From positions 3,198 to 67,197 of the forward strand of contig NZ_WKYV01000025.1 in the NCBI RefSeq assembly GCF_009677585.1: a DNA stretch of 64,000 nucleotides, in the 5' to 3' direction. Source of the DNA: Lactonifactor sp. BIOML-A5 (lineage in GTDB: Bacteria > Bacillota > Clostridia > Lachnospirales > Lachnospiraceae). The notes below the pieces were generated by a model. The model had not been told where the DNA came from and searched no databases. It saw only the letters and a program-made list of their open reading frames with translations. Below, one piece after another: positions 8,749-17,504 of this stretch (positions within the stretch are counted from its first letter, which is position 1; each line of letters begins with the position of its first letter). The position numbers were made by a program, and so were the translations under genes.

Positions 8749-9207
8749 TTATTCCTCCACTTTTTTAATAATCCTGATCATAAGACATTCGTCTATCCCC
8801 TGAGAAAAGTCTTTGTCCAGACAATGTACAGTAAAATCATTCCCGTCCACATCTACCGTAATGGTCCCTGGTGTCAGCGTGATATAGTTAGCCATCATAA
8901 CCCGTCCTATATCCGTCTTAAAGTCCACTGTAAAATGCACCAGCACAGGTTCCACCTCATATTTAAAAGAAAAAATAAATCTCATGACACTGGCTGTTGC
9001 CTTTATTACCTCCAGGATAAGATTACCCAGATACCAGCACACAACTGGGATTTTTTTCAAAAACCGGACATCCCTTTTTAAGCTGTAACCCAGATACCTG
9101 CAGGCGAAAATAAATACCAGCAGAGAAATGACGATTCCCGCTCCAATAATTTCTCCGGTTATCTTCCCGTTTAACACAATCCAGAATAAAATAAATATAA
9201 GTAGCAA
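8749..9207 (-). CDS. mrpE: MrpE/MnhE subunit (first gene of the operon)
   Basis: A 152-residue protein. Two or three hydrophobic helices at the N-terminus precede a soluble domain with the MrpE motif MANYITLTPGTITVDV and the following VHCLD segment. Length is normal for the family. It opens the ten-gene operon. The ATG at 9207 follows CAAGGAGGTGT. In Mrp complexes MrpE is structural; in archaeal Mbh it is subunit A, also first in its operon. Confidence 0.92.
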   Translation of the reverse strand: MLLIFILFWIVLNGKITGEIIGAGIVISLLVFIFACRYLGYSLKRDVRFLKKIPVVCWYLGNLILEVIKATASVMRFIFSFKYEVEPVLVHFTVDFKTDIGRVMMANYITLTPGTITVDVDGNDFTVHCLDKDFSQGIDECLMIRIIKKVEE

Positions 9208-9417
9208 TGATACACCTCCTTGACTATAGAGAAATTATGATTCGTTTCATTCCAGCGCTGTACTGCATTACCAGAAAGTAAATGCGGTACACAAATAAAT
9301 TAGGGATTCTTTCAGTTTCACTCCGAGCGGAGCAAGAGAACAAGGCAAAATATTTACATATTTTCCAGACTTTGTCTATATTTTATCATAGTCTTTATGT
9401 ATTTTCACGTTATATTT

Positions 9418-9446
9418 ATTATAACATTGTACTTTTTTGTGCACAA
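9418..9446 (-). promoter_or_regulatory. Promoter of the Mrp/Mbh-like operon
   Basis: On the minus strand TTGTGC (9441-9446) and TATAAT (9418-9423) are spaced by 17 bases. It would give a leader of about 200 bases before mrpE. This is the best sigma-A match in the gap. Confidence 0.55.
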
Positions 9447-9686
9447 TTCCAATTATTCTTAAGGCTATTCCATATTTGAATTGCCTCATCCCGTTTTCGT
9501 TTATCCGGGGCACTCCCTCTAGAAAGATAATATCATGTACCATTCTTCCCTTCAAACCTCAAAATTGGAAGTTTTGTCCGATAGCATACACGAAAGGTAC
9601 ACCTGTATTATTTTCTGCTGAAAATGGACATATTTTCTTATTTTGTTTTAGTAAGCGCAATATCCCCAGGTTCCGTCCGTTTACGC

Positions 9687-9732
9687 AAAAAAAATGCCGC
9701 AGTGTATAAAATCTCACTGCGGCACTCTTTTT
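9687..9732 (-). terminator. Intrinsic terminator after the zinc-ribbon gene
   Basis: A ten-base stem (AGTGCCGCAGTG paired with CACTGCGGCA, loop 9705-9714) followed on the minus strand by a run of eight T. A T-run on the other side allows some bidirectional action. Confidence 0.85.
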
Positions 9733-9778
9733 GTCAAACCTATAGCTGTATCACCAGCGCTTATCTATCAGGGAGGTA

Positions 9779-10027
9779 CTAAATTAACTCCTTTTCCTGC
9801 CCTTTGGCCACAGGAATCTGAAAGCCTGCAGTCCACCGTTCATAGCAGGATTCACATAAGTCAAAGGAATGACGCTCCCCGTCACGACTGGAAAAATATC
9901 CCCATACAATATCTACAGGGAAAACCCCTTCCATCACAATTCCGTTTTCCACCTTCAGTTCTCTTCCACACATGTTGCAGGACACCTGCTCCAGCTGTTT
10001 GGCCTGTTGGTTTTTGTATTTCCTCAT
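9779..10027 (-). CDS. Small protein with two CxxC pairs (putative zinc ribbon)
   Basis: An 82-residue protein with CNMCG at about residues 17-21 and CESCY at about 58-62, which suggests a zinc ribbon. No membrane segment or known domain beyond that. The start follows AAAGGGAGGATAC and the gene ends in a clear terminator, so it is a stand-alone unit. The function is unknown; similar small proteins are common in Lachnospiraceae (from memory, not checked). Confidence 0.8.
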   Translation of the reverse strand: MRKYKNQQAKQLEQVSCNMCGRELKVENGIVMEGVFPVDIVWGYFSSRDGERHSFDLCESCYERWTAGFQIPVAKGQEKELI

Positions 10028-10139
10028 CTGTATCCTCCCTTTAGAATCCCCTTCTGCGTTTACAAATGTATTATATCGAAAAAAAATACATAAATATAGT
10101 GGGAACGGTTTTCAAATTTAGCAAAAGATTACATTTTTC

Positions 10140-10574
10140 TCATCTCCTGATCATTACAATTCCGTCCTCCACAGGGGCTTCATAAAAATTCCTGCGGGTT
10201 CCCACCCTTTGGAACCCCATACTTTCGTAGAGTGCGAGTGCCCGTACATTACTCTTTCTGACCTCCAGAAAGCAGGAGGCAACCCCTGCCTGTTCTGCCT
10301 CTGTGAGAAGCTGCTCCAGGAGCATCCGTCCAATGCCCCTTCCCTGTTCACACTGCGCAACTGACACATTGGTAATCTCGCCTTCGTCCAGAGAGATCCA
10401 CATTCCCGCATATCCTACGAGGCGTCCATCCTTTTCCGCGGCAAGATACAAGGTATCTTTTCGAAAAGCGCTGGAGTCAAAGCTCTCTCTGCTCCAGGGG
10501 CGGGAAAAATTCTCCTTTTCTATGTCTGCAGCCGTACAAGTGTCTCTGGGCTCCATTCTGCGAATCCGTATCAT
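10140..10574 (-). CDS. rimI: Ribosomal protein alanine N-acetyltransferase RimI (GNAT)
   Basis: A 144-residue GNAT-fold protein. The acetyl-CoA site is visible as QGRGIGRMLLEQL, preceded by the ITNVSVA strand and followed by FLEVRKSNVRALALYESMGF, the signature of RimI. RimI acetylates the N-terminal alanine of ribosomal protein S18. It overlaps tsaB by 4 bases; tsaE-tsaB-rimI is a common bacterial cluster, which supports the assignment over a generic acetyltransferase. Confidence 0.9.
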   Translation of the reverse strand: MIRIRRMEPRDTCTAADIEKENFSRPWSRESFDSSAFRKDTLYLAAEKDGRLVGYAGMWISLDEGEITNVSVAQCEQGRGIGRMLLEQLLTEAEQAGVASCFLEVRKSNVRALALYESMGFQRVGTRRNFYEAPVEDGIVMIRR

Positions 10575-11287
10575 ACCTGTTTCTGTCCCTTTAACCTTGC
10601 CGCCCGTTCTCTTTCCGCCTGTGATACCCGCAGATATTCCGGCTGGTGCTCTGCTGCGGACTGTACCTGTCCACTCTGATACAGCACCATTCCCAGTGCC
10701 CCCACAGATCCGGCCCGCTGCTTATTCACATGCGCCGGCGCGAAGGAATAGGGAACCTTTATCTTTTCCCGTATCAGATCTGCGTAGACCGGGACACCGT
10801 CCCCTAAAAAGATTACTTCCTGCCCAAGTGCATTCAGCTCCCCCATTAGTTCCTCAACCTTTACTGCCTTCTGTCCTGTGATAATGTTCATCTTCCCATC
10901 TTCGAATCTGTATATCCCTGTATACACCTGACTTCTTCTGGCATCCATCATAGGGCAGATTAGCTGTCTGGCATCGTAGAGATTATAAGCCAGCGCATCC
11001 ACTGTGGGAACCCCGATTAACGGTTTATCCAGAGCAAGCCCCAGCCCTTTGGCAGTGGCGGCGCCTATGCGCAGTCCCGTAAAGGACCCTGGTCCTGCAG
11101 CCACGGCAATGGCATCCAGGGAGTTAAGATCCAGTTCGATCATTTTACCAATCTCATCCAGCATAGGAAGCAGTGTCTGAGAATGTGTTTTTTTATAGTT
11201 TATGGTGTACTCTGCCAAGAGCCTGTCATCTTCCAGTACAGCCACAGAGGCCACCAGCCCGGAACTGTCAAGAGCTAAAAGTTTCAT
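10571..11287 (-). CDS. tsaB: tRNA threonylcarbamoyladenosine biosynthesis protein TsaB
   Basis: A 238-residue ASKHA-fold protein with the TsaB motifs LALDSSG at the N-terminus, the THSQTLLPML segment and AVAAGPGSFTGLRIG. TsaB is the scaffold partner of TsaD and TsaE in making t6A37 of ANN-reading tRNAs. It starts within the end of tsaE (4-base overlap) and ends within the start of rimI, so the three genes are translationally coupled. Confidence 0.95.
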   Translation of the reverse strand: MKLLALDSSGLVASVAVLEDDRLLAEYTINYKKTHSQTLLPMLDEIGKMIELDLNSLDAIAVAAGPGSFTGLRIGAATAKGLGLALDKPLIGVPTVDALAYNLYDARQLICPMMDARRSQVYTGIYRFEDGKMNIITGQKAVKVEELMGELNALGQEVIFLGDGVPVYADLIREKIKVPYSFAPAHVNKQRAGSVGALGMVLYQSGQVQSAAEHQPEYLRVSQAERERAARLKGQKQV

Positions 11288-11718
11288 AATGAATCCATCC
11301 CTTCTATTATAATGCGGCGGTAATCAAAGCCTTTTTCCAGATCTTTCTCTATCGTAATCTGCCTGACATCCTCAGGAAGAATCTCTTCAATCAGATTCGC
11401 CCATTCTATGAGACAGATTCCGTTTCCGAAAAAGTAGTCATCATATCCAATCTCTTCCATCTCCTCCACATCCCCGATGCGGTAGACGTCAAAATGATAA
11501 AAGGGCAGCCTTCCGTCTTCATATTCCTGAATGATGGTAAAAGTAGGACTGCTGATAGGCTCTGTAATTCCCAGACCCTTTGCCACTCCCTGTGTGAATA
11601 CTGTTTTTCCCACACCAAGATCACCCATCAATGTGTAAATTTCTCCCGGACGGGCTCTCTGTCCAATGGTTTCCCCCAGCCGGAAGGTTTCCTCTGGGCT
11701 GTTTGTTTCATATATCAT
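11284..11718 (-). CDS. tsaE: tRNA threonylcarbamoyladenosine biosynthesis ATPase TsaE
   Basis: A 144-residue P-loop ATPase with Walker A GDLGVGKT and the family motifs SSPTFTIIQEY and FHFDVYRI-like FYHFDVYRI. TsaE drives the t6A synthesis cycle with TsaB and TsaD. The ATG at 11718 follows AATAGGATAATT; an in-frame GTG at 11745 lacks a better site. First gene of the tsaE-tsaB-rimI operon. Confidence 0.95.
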   Translation of the reverse strand: MIYETNSPEETFRLGETIGQRARPGEIYTLMGDLGVGKTVFTQGVAKGLGITEPISSPTFTIIQEYEDGRLPFYHFDVYRIGDVEEMEEIGYDDYFFGNGICLIEWANLIEEILPEDVRQITIEKDLEKGFDYRRIIIEGMDSL

Positions 11719-11935
11719 AATTATCCTATTCCTATCCGTTTTCACTTAGAATCCTGTCTGAATCATGTGATTCTGTACAATTATAGCACAAGGCTGCACC
11801 ACACTGCAATCTCACATTTCTACAGGAGGCCTCCCGCACACCTGGTGAATCAGTACTTGCACCTTTCTCCATCCCATATTATAATAAGTTTTACGGCAGT
11901 ATGCCAAATACGTAAAGGAAAAGGAGTACTATCTT

Positions 11936-12454
11936 ATGGCAAATCCAGTAGTAACTATTACCATGGAAAACGGGGATGTGATGAAGGCAGAGCTATACCC
12001 GGAACTCGCACCCAATACAGTAAATAATTTTATCAGCCTTGTAAAGAAAGGGTTCTATGACGGTCTGATTTTTCACCGGGTCATCAAAGGTTTTATGATC
12101 CAGGGCGGATGCCCGGACGGCAACGGCATGGGAGGTCCCGGCTATACCATAAAAGGAGAGTTTGCCCAGAATGGATTCTCCAATGATCTGAAGCATATAC
12201 CCGGAGTCCTCTCCATGGCCCGCGCCATGCATCCGGACTCCGCCGGTTCCCAGTTCTTTCTGATGCACAAGACTTCCCCGCATCTGGACGGGGCGTATGC
12301 CGCATTTGGAAAGGTGACAGAAGGCCTTGATATTGTAGATAAGATTGCAGAGACAGATACCGATTACAGCGACAAGCCGAGAGAGCCCCAGGTCATTCAG
12401 AGTATGACAGTGGAAACCTTTGGCGTCGACTATCCAGAACCTGAAAAGTGCTAA
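11936..12454 (+). CDS. Cyclophilin-type peptidyl-prolyl cis-trans isomerase
   Basis: A 172-residue single-domain cyclophilin with the active-site block FHRVIKGFMIQGG, the GSQFF motif and LDGAYAAFGKV. There is no signal peptide, so it is cytosolic. It catalyses proline isomerisation during protein folding. The start follows AAAGGAGTACT. It stands alone and is closed by a shared terminator. The usual conserved tryptophan of eukaryotic cyclophilins is replaced by His in SPHLDG, as in many bacterial forms. Confidence 0.95.
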   Translation: MANPVVTITMENGDVMKAELYPELAPNTVNNFISLVKKGFYDGLIFHRVIKGFMIQGGCPDGNGMGGPGYTIKGEFAQNGFSNDLKHIPGVLSMARAMHPDSAGSQFFLMHKTSPHLDGAYAAFGKVTEGLDIVDKIAETDTDYSDKPREPQVIQSMTVETFGVDYPEPEKC

Positions 12455-12472
12455 TCTCTCAGTCAGAGACTG

Positions 12473-12524
12473 AAAAACGCTTCCGGGAAACCAACTGATG
12501 ATGGTTCCCCGGAAGCGTTTTTCA
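12473..12524. terminator. Bidirectional terminator between ppi and tenI
   Basis: A 17-base nearly perfect stem (AACGCTTCCGGGGAACC type arms) with a ten-base loop, flanked by A-run on the left and T-run on the right. It serves the convergent cyclophilin and thiamine operons. Confidence 0.9.
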
Positions 12525-13088
12525 GTATTTCATAAACCCTGACATCATACATCCTCCGGCCGCCCCGGCTGCCAGTACCTCTGCCATATTGCGCGGGGTA
12601 ATCCCGCCGATGGCGTACACCGGCAGGCCGGTGGAGTCACAGACCTCTTTTAGATAGCGCAGACCTCTGGGAGGGATCCCTTCTTTGCAGTTCGTTGCAT
12701 AGATATGTCCCGCAATGATATAGGAAGCGCCCAGCGCTTCCGCCTGCCGGGCTTCCTCCGAAGAATGCACAGATACTCCCACTGAGGAGAAATCCCCCAG
12801 ATACTCCCTGTTTTTCTCCATTTGGGCAAATGCTATCTGAATGTCCGGGATTTTAAGCCTCCGGGCAGCCTGGATAAAATGATTCACCGCAAAGGGCTTT
12901 CCTGCATGACGGCAGATGTCCCGGCACTGTTCTGCCAGACTCTCATAGTCCTCCTGAGCCATATCCTTTTCCCTGAGAATAATTCTTTCTATCTCCGGAA
13001 TCCCTGCAAGACTGTGGATCCTCTGAAGAAAATCCTCCCCGCACAGATGTCTGTTGGTAATGCAAATCATGGATTTATACTCTGACAT
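12522..13088 (-). CDS. tenI: ThiE/TenI family protein, probably thiazole tautomerase TenI
   Basis: A 188-residue TIM-barrel protein. It lacks the GVHLGQ phosphate/pyrimidine motif of thiamine phosphate synthase (that region reads IQIAFAQ) and instead has AGHIYATNCKEGIPPRGL. The GH(V/I)xxTxCKxG signature is that of TenI, which converts the ThiG product to its aromatic tautomer. AIGGITPRN is the C-terminal phosphate loop. It overlaps the end of thiH by 14 bases and is the last gene of the operon. The start at 13088 (MSEYK) is uncertain; 13070 (MICITN) is also possible. Automated pipelines would likely call it ThiE; the distinction is my inference from motifs. Confidence 0.75.
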   Translation of the reverse strand: MSEYKSMICITNRHLCGEDFLQRIHSLAGIPEIERIILREKDMAQEDYESLAEQCRDICRHAGKPFAVNHFIQAARRLKIPDIQIAFAQMEKNREYLGDFSSVGVSVHSSEEARQAEALGASYIIAGHIYATNCKEGIPPRGLRYLKEVCDSTGLPVYAIGGITPRNMAEVLAAGAAGGCMMSGFMKY

Positions 13089-14229
13089 AGTCCACATAAA
13101 CCGGCTGCAGTCCCCGGTCAAGGATGGCCTGGTTCACTTCCTCCACATTTCTGGGGTCTGAAATCTCGAATTGTTCGTCCCCCTTTGCCTCTTCCCCGTG
13201 ACCGCCCACACTCACTTTAACCCCGGCTGATATCTTTGTGGCACACATACCGATGACATGATCCCGAAAACCTGCCCGTTCCCTGGTAGATATGGTAATT
13301 CCGGCAAACGGCATGAATAGCCGGTACGCCAGCATTACCTGGAGAAGCTGTGTTTCGTGGACATCTTTAGGATTTACCTTGTCATTATTTATGATAGGGC
13401 GAAGTCTGGGGGGAGAGAATGAAATCTCCCCGTGAGGATACTTCTGCTGGATATAGCAGGCGTGCAGCCCGGTGGCAAAGGCGTCTTTTCTAAAGTCATC
13501 CAATCCCAGAAGGGCACCGAAGGCTACCCCGCGCATTCCACCTTTTAATGCCCTCTCCTGAGCATTGAAGCGATAGGGAAAGATCCTCTTGGGACCGCTC
13601 AGATGGAGTCGTTCGTACTTTTCGGGCTGATACGTCTCCTGGTAAACGCAGACATAGTCGGCCCCGCATGCATGGAGATATGCATATTCGTCACTATTGA
13701 GAGGATAAATCTCAATTCCCACCAGAGCAAAATATTTGGCCGCCAGTCTGACCGCCTCTCCGATATAATCTACGCCGGAGGCATATCTTGACTCCCCTGT
13801 GAGAATCAGAATGTCCTGCAGCCCGGTGGCTGCAATGTTCTTCAGCTCCCGTTCGATCTCCTCCATGGACAGTTTCCCTCTGTGAATTCTGTTTTTGCAG
13901 TTAAACCCACAGTAAACACAGTTATTTTCACAGTAATTGGCTATGTACAGAGGGGTGAACAGGGAAACGGAATTACCAAAATGCTTTGCCGTCTCTTCTT
14001 TGCCTCTTTGCGCCATCTCTTCCAGGTATGGAGCCGCCGCCGGAGAAAGCAGGGCTGCAAAATCTTCTGTATCCAGAGACTCTTTTCTCAGCGCGGCCTT
14101 CACCTGGGCAGGTGTATAACGGTTGTAATCATATGCTGCCGTTTTTTTCAGTACTCTGTCCATAAGCTGATGGTCTGTAGCTTCCATACCCTCCTGATAT
14201 TCCATATGACAGGTCTGTTCTGTTATCAT
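13075..14229 (-). CDS. thiH: 2-iminoacetate synthase ThiH (radical SAM)
   Basis: A 384-residue radical SAM enzyme. The cluster motif CENNCVYCGF (Cx3Cx2C) sits at about residues 99-108. The family cleaves tyrosine to dehydroglycine, giving the C-N unit of the thiazole ring, typical for anaerobes that use ThiH instead of the oxygen-dependent ThiO. The start follows TGGAGGATTAAAT, two bases after the thiG stop. Length is normal. Confidence 0.95.
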   Translation of the reverse strand: MITEQTCHMEYQEGMEATDHQLMDRVLKKTAAYDYNRYTPAQVKAALRKESLDTEDFAALLSPAAAPYLEEMAQRGKEETAKHFGNSVSLFTPLYIANYCENNCVYCGFNCKNRIHRGKLSMEEIERELKNIAATGLQDILILTGESRYASGVDYIGEAVRLAAKYFALVGIEIYPLNSDEYAYLHACGADYVCVYQETYQPEKYERLHLSGPKRIFPYRFNAQERALKGGMRGVAFGALLGLDDFRKDAFATGLHACYIQQKYPHGEISFSPPRLRPIINNDKVNPKDVHETQLLQVMLAYRLFMPFAGITISTRERAGFRDHVIGMCATKISAGVKVSVGGHGEEAKGDEQFEISDPRNVEEVNQAILDRGLQPVYVDYVRV

Positions 14230-14231
14230 AT

Positions 14232-14999
14232 TTAATCCTCCAGAAAGCCGGTCAGAGGGCTGGATGCTACGGCTTTGTGTTCTACTACTCTTCCCAGTCC
14301 TGCCAGGTAGGCCATACGGCCAGATTCTATGGCTAGTTTAAATGCAGACGCCATCAGCGCAGCATCGCTGGCAGTGGCGATAGCCGTATTGGCCATAATT
14401 GCGGCAACTCCCAGCTCCATAGCCTCACATGCCTGGGAGGGGCGCCCAATACCGGCGTCCACAATAATAGGAAGCTGGATTTCCTCCACCAGAATCTTGA
14501 TAAACTCTCTGGTACAGAGCCCCTTATTGCTTCCAATAGGTGCTCCCAGAGGCATAATAGCCGCTGCCCCGGCGTTTACCATATCTCTTGCCGCATTCAG
14601 GTCCGGATACATATAAGGCATAACCACAAATCCTTCCTTTGCCAGGATTTCTGTTGCTTTAATTGTTTCGTAATTATCCGGCAAAAGGTATTTGCTGTCG
14701 TGCACAACTTCAATCTTTACAAAATCCCCGCACCCCAGTTCTCTGGCCAGTCTGGCGATCCGGACAGCCTCCTGTGCATTCCGGGCGCCGGAGGTATTGG
14801 GAAGAAGGGTGATTCCCTGGGGCATATAGTCCAGTATATTCTCTTCTCCCCCCACATTGGCTCTGCGGATGGCCAGGGTAGCCATTTCCACACCTCCGTT
14901 TTTTATTACTGCATCTGTCATCTCCAGTGAGAACTTTCCGGATCCCAGTATAAATCTGGACCGAAATTCATGTCCTCCTATTATTAACTTGTCAATCAT
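14232..14999 (-). CDS. thiG: Thiazole synthase ThiG
   Basis: A 255-residue TIM-barrel protein. Family motifs are visible: [10 protein letters not shown] near the N-terminus, the Schiff-base lysine region FVKIEVV, and [21 protein letters not shown]. It condenses deoxyxylulose 5-phosphate, dehydroglycine from ThiH and sulfur from ThiS thiocarboxylate to the thiazole phosphate. Start follows GGAGAAAGGTAAG. Confidence 0.96.
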   Translation of the reverse strand: MIDKLIIGGHEFRSRFILGSGKFSLEMTDAVIKNGGVEMATLAIRRANVGGEENILDYMPQGITLLPNTSGARNAQEAVRIARLARELGCGDFVKIEVVHDSKYLLPDNYETIKATEILAKEGFVVMPYMYPDLNAARDMVNAGAAAIMPLGAPIGSNKGLCTREFIKILVEEIQLPIIVDAGIGRPSQACEAMELGVAAIMANTAIATASDAALMASAFKLAIESGRMAYLAGLGRVVEHKAVASSPLTGFLED

Positions 15000-15011
15000 C
15001 TTACCTTTCTC

Positions 15012-15815
15012 CTATTCCTCATGTAATTCCAACAGCAGCCGCAGGACCATATTTGCCTGATGACCCGCACATATCTGTACTCTTGGGGCCATAAGTCCCT
15101 GGCCGGGGGCTGCCCCGCTTGTCTGATCCCCGCAGAGAAAATAACGCTCCATCCTTTTTTCTGTATGTATGGCATTGGCGCTGGCGTATCCTGCCATACC
15201 CGAAGCCCCGACCAAATAGGTGCCGGGAAGTTTTTCTAAGATGGCTGCGGTAAACTCTGCTTTTGTCTCCGGGGCATCAAAGGCCTCACAGATAACCTGA
15301 CATCCCTGAAATATGCCTTTTGCATTTTCAGCATCGATCTTCACGTCTATTGTCTCCACCTCTATATATGGATTTATCTGCCCAATCTGCATTTTCAAAG
15401 CCTCTGTCTTTTTCATTCCCAGATGGGATATCATGTAATTCTGCCGGTTCAGATTGCTGGGTTCCACCACATCAAAATCCACCAGCAGAAGATGTCCCAC
15501 CCCGGTGCGGGCCAGCATAACTGCAATATGGGAACCCAATCCTCCAAGACCTGCGATTCCCACTCTTCCTTTTTTCACCTTTCGGTGGACTCCCGGGGTA
15601 TGCCGGGCCGCCATCATGGTCTCAAGCTCCCCGGGCTTTGGCATACTGCCTCTGGAGACAAAAAAAATCTCATCCCCGGGCTGCACAGAGTACACCCCCG
15701 AGGTGCAGTATCCATTTACAATGGTTATGTCATCCGCTCTGCCCAACTCCTTTTGAAGCTGCTCCAGCGTACAGGCGGGAAGCTCTCTCTCTTCCCCATT
15801 CAGAACCACTCTCAT
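15012..15815 (-). CDS. thiF: ThiS adenylyltransferase ThiF with an N-terminal ThiS-like domain
   Basis: A 267-residue protein. Residues 1 to about 60 look like a ubiquitin-fold ThiS domain (VVLNGEERELPACTLEQL) but without a terminal Gly-Gly. Residues 75-267 are an E1-like domain with nucleotide loop GIAGLGGLGS, the DFDVVEPSNLNRQ motif and the C-terminal CGDQTSGAAPGQGLMAP block. The two CxxC zinc pairs of E. coli ThiF/MoeB are not present. It activates ThiS by adenylation. Three bases separate it from thiS; start follows GGCGGAGGTTGA. Confidence 0.93.
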   Translation of the reverse strand: MRVVLNGEERELPACTLEQLQKELGRADDITIVNGYCTSGVYSVQPGDEIFFVSRGSMPKPGELETMMAARHTPGVHRKVKKGRVGIAGLGGLGSHIAVMLARTGVGHLLLVDFDVVEPSNLNRQNYMISHLGMKKTEALKMQIGQINPYIEVETIDVKIDAENAKGIFQGCQVICEAFDAPETKAEFTAAILEKLPGTYLVGASGMAGYASANAIHTEKRMERYFLCGDQTSGAAPGQGLMAPRVQICAGHQANMVLRLLLELHEE

Positions 15816-15818
15816 GGA

Positions 15819-16013
15819 TCAACCTCCGCCCACAAAGCTTACAATCTCAAGAGTGTCAGCTTCGGTGAGCACTACCTCACCGTATCTGCTCTTGGATATG
15901 ATTTCATGGTTTCTCTCTACCGCAATTCTATCCAATGGATATTTGTGTTCCCGTAAGAACATTTCCAGTGTTATCCTCTCCTCAAGGGCTACGTCTTTTC
16001 CGTTCACTCTCAT
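15819..16013 (-). CDS. thiS: Sulfur carrier protein ThiS
   Basis: A 64-residue ubiquitin-like protein that ends in FVGGG, the diglycine tail that receives the thiocarboxylate. The fold signature RIAVERNHEIISKS and VVLTEADTLEIV is normal for the family. Start follows TAGGAGAGAGG. It carries sulfur to ThiG. Confidence 0.95.
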   Translation of the reverse strand: MRVNGKDVALEERITLEMFLREHKYPLDRIAVERNHEIISKSRYGEVVLTEADTLEIVSFVGGG

Positions 16014-16025
16014 CCGGCCTCTCTC

Positions 16026-17339
16026 CTATCTCTCAGAACAGAATTCCACTTTTTTGCCTTCCAGTATCATGTTAGTGGTGCGTACAGCACACATCTTCCC
16101 GCACATGGAACAGGTATGTCTGTCTGCAGGGGGGGTGCTCTCAAAGTACTCTCTGGCCTTCTCTTTGTCAATTGCCAGGGCAAACATCTCTTCCCAGTCC
16201 ATCTTATGTCTTGCCGCTGCCATCTTGTCATCCGCGGTTCTGGCCCCTTTTATCCCCTTTGCAATATCTGCTGCATGTGCTGCGATCCTGCTCGCCACAA
16301 TTCCTTCTCTCACATCATTTACATCCGGCAGACGCAGGTGCTCTGCAGGAGTTACATAACAGAGGAAGTCCGCACCGCTGGCGGCTGCTATAGCTCCCCC
16401 GATGGCGGAAGTAATGTGATCATACCCTGGTGCAATATCCGTCACCAGAGGACCAAGCACATAGAAAGGAGCATTGTGACACAGACGTTTTTGTATCTTC
16501 ATATTCGCGGCAATCTCATCCATAGCCATATGTCCGGGCCCCTCTACCAGTACCTGTACATCCTTTTCCCAGGCCCTTCTGGTGAGATCCCCGATTTCAA
16601 TCAACTCTGCAATCTGTCCCGCATCCGATCCGTCCTCCAGACATCCCGGCCGGAGAGCATCCCCAAGGCTGATGGTGACATCATGTTCTCTCAAAATCTC
16701 CAGCACCTGGTCATAATACTCAAAGAAAGGATTTTCATTGCCTGTCATCTCCATCCATGCAAAGAGAAGAGAACCTCCCCTGGAAACAATATTCATCTTT
16801 CTGCCCTCCCGGCGGAAACTCTCCACAGCCCTGCGGTTCAGGCCCGCATGAATGGTGACAAAGTCCACGCCCTCTCTGGCATGGGCCTCCACCACGCTCA
16901 GAAAATCCTGTGCTGAGATCTCCAGCAAATCTTTGTCCAGATACCCGATGGCATCATACATAGGCACCGTCCCTATCATGGCAGTAGATTTTTCGATGAG
17001 TTTTTCTCTGAAATCATGGGTTTTTCCGTAATTGCTCAGATCCATAATGGATTCCACGCCAAAATCCAGCGCCATATCCACCTTCTTCATCTCCCGCTCA
17101 TAGTCCTTGCTGTCTCCTGAGATTCCCAGATTAACATTAATCTTTGTCCGGAGTCCGGCGCCAACCCCTTCCGGAGACAGAGAAGTATGGTGGATATTAG
17201 AAGGCACTGCCACCTCCCCAGACGCCATTTTTCCCATAAGCTCCCTCAGATCCATTTGTTCTTTTTCAGCCACTGCTTTCATCTGCGGAGTTACAATTCC
17301 TTTTTTCGCCGCTTCCATCTGCGTGTAATATTCGCGCAT
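16026..17339 (-). CDS. thiC: Phosphomethylpyrimidine synthase ThiC
   Basis: A 437-residue non-canonical radical SAM enzyme that makes HMP phosphate from aminoimidazole ribotide. The C-terminal cluster motif CSMCGKMC (Cx2Cx4C) is intact, and the family blocks [20 protein letters not shown] and [14 protein letters not shown] are present. It lacks the N-terminal extension of proteobacterial ThiC. The ATG at 17339 follows AAAGGAGGATAGG; an upstream in-frame start (17405) would lie in a terminator hairpin. First gene of the TPP-controlled operon. Confidence 0.96.
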   Translation of the reverse strand: MREYYTQMEAAKKGIVTPQMKAVAEKEQMDLRELMGKMASGEVAVPSNIHHTSLSPEGVGAGLRTKINVNLGISGDSKDYEREMKKVDMALDFGVESIMDLSNYGKTHDFREKLIEKSTAMIGTVPMYDAIGYLDKDLLEISAQDFLSVVEAHAREGVDFVTIHAGLNRRAVESFRREGRKMNIVSRGGSLLFAWMEMTGNENPFFEYYDQVLEILREHDVTISLGDALRPGCLEDGSDAGQIAELIEIGDLTRRAWEKDVQVLVEGPGHMAMDEIAANMKIQKRLCHNAPFYVLGPLVTDIAPGYDHITSAIGGAIAAASGADFLCYVTPAEHLRLPDVNDVREGIVASRIAAHAADIAKGIKGARTADDKMAAARHKMDWEEMFALAIDKEKAREYFESTPPADRHTCSMCGKMCAVRTTNMILEGKKVEFCSER

Positions 17340-17404
17340 TATCCTATCCTCCTTTATGTATTTCTTGAATAGCAAATGCGCCAGAACACGTTTCCAAACG
17401 GACA

Positions 17405-17433
17405 CAAAAAAGGCAGGTATATTACTACCTGCC
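17405..17433 (-). terminator. Second of two tandem terminators in the thiC leader
   Basis: On the minus strand GGCAGGTA, loop GTAATA, TACCTGCC, then a run of six T. It lies 66 bases before the thiC start codon and about 25 bases after the first terminator. Confidence 0.8.
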
Positions 17434-17454
17434 AGTCCATTGGGTCTTTATAAA

Positions 17455-17483
17455 ATAAAAAAAGTTCACTAATAACTGTGAAC
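17455..17483 (-). terminator. First terminator in the thiC leader (riboswitch expression platform)
   Basis: On the minus strand GTTCAC, loop AGTTATTA, GTGAAC, followed by seven T. It sits about 25 bases after the aptamer, the usual place for a transcription-terminating expression platform. Confidence 0.8.
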
Positions 17484-17504
17484 ATTCTGCCTTTTACTAA
17501 ATTC

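Larger units (their letters stand above)
9208..9778. other. Intergenic region with operon promoter and a terminator
   Basis: A 571-base gap between the divergent ends of the Mrp-like operon and the zinc-ribbon gene. It is AT-rich. It holds the operon promoter (9418-9446), a roughly 200-base leader in front of mrpE and the terminator of the gene to the right (9687-9732). A short dyad CTCCGAGCGGAG lies near 9330 in the leader. No further gene or known RNA motif was recognised. Confidence 0.6.

Noticed and set aside
15814..16359. Plus-strand 181-codon open frame across thiS/thiC
   Set aside because: It is an antisense shadow of conserved thiS and thiC with no ribosome site.
16116..16916. Plus-strand 266-codon open frame inside thiC
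   Set aside because: It is a shadow of ThiC codon structure; no start signals.
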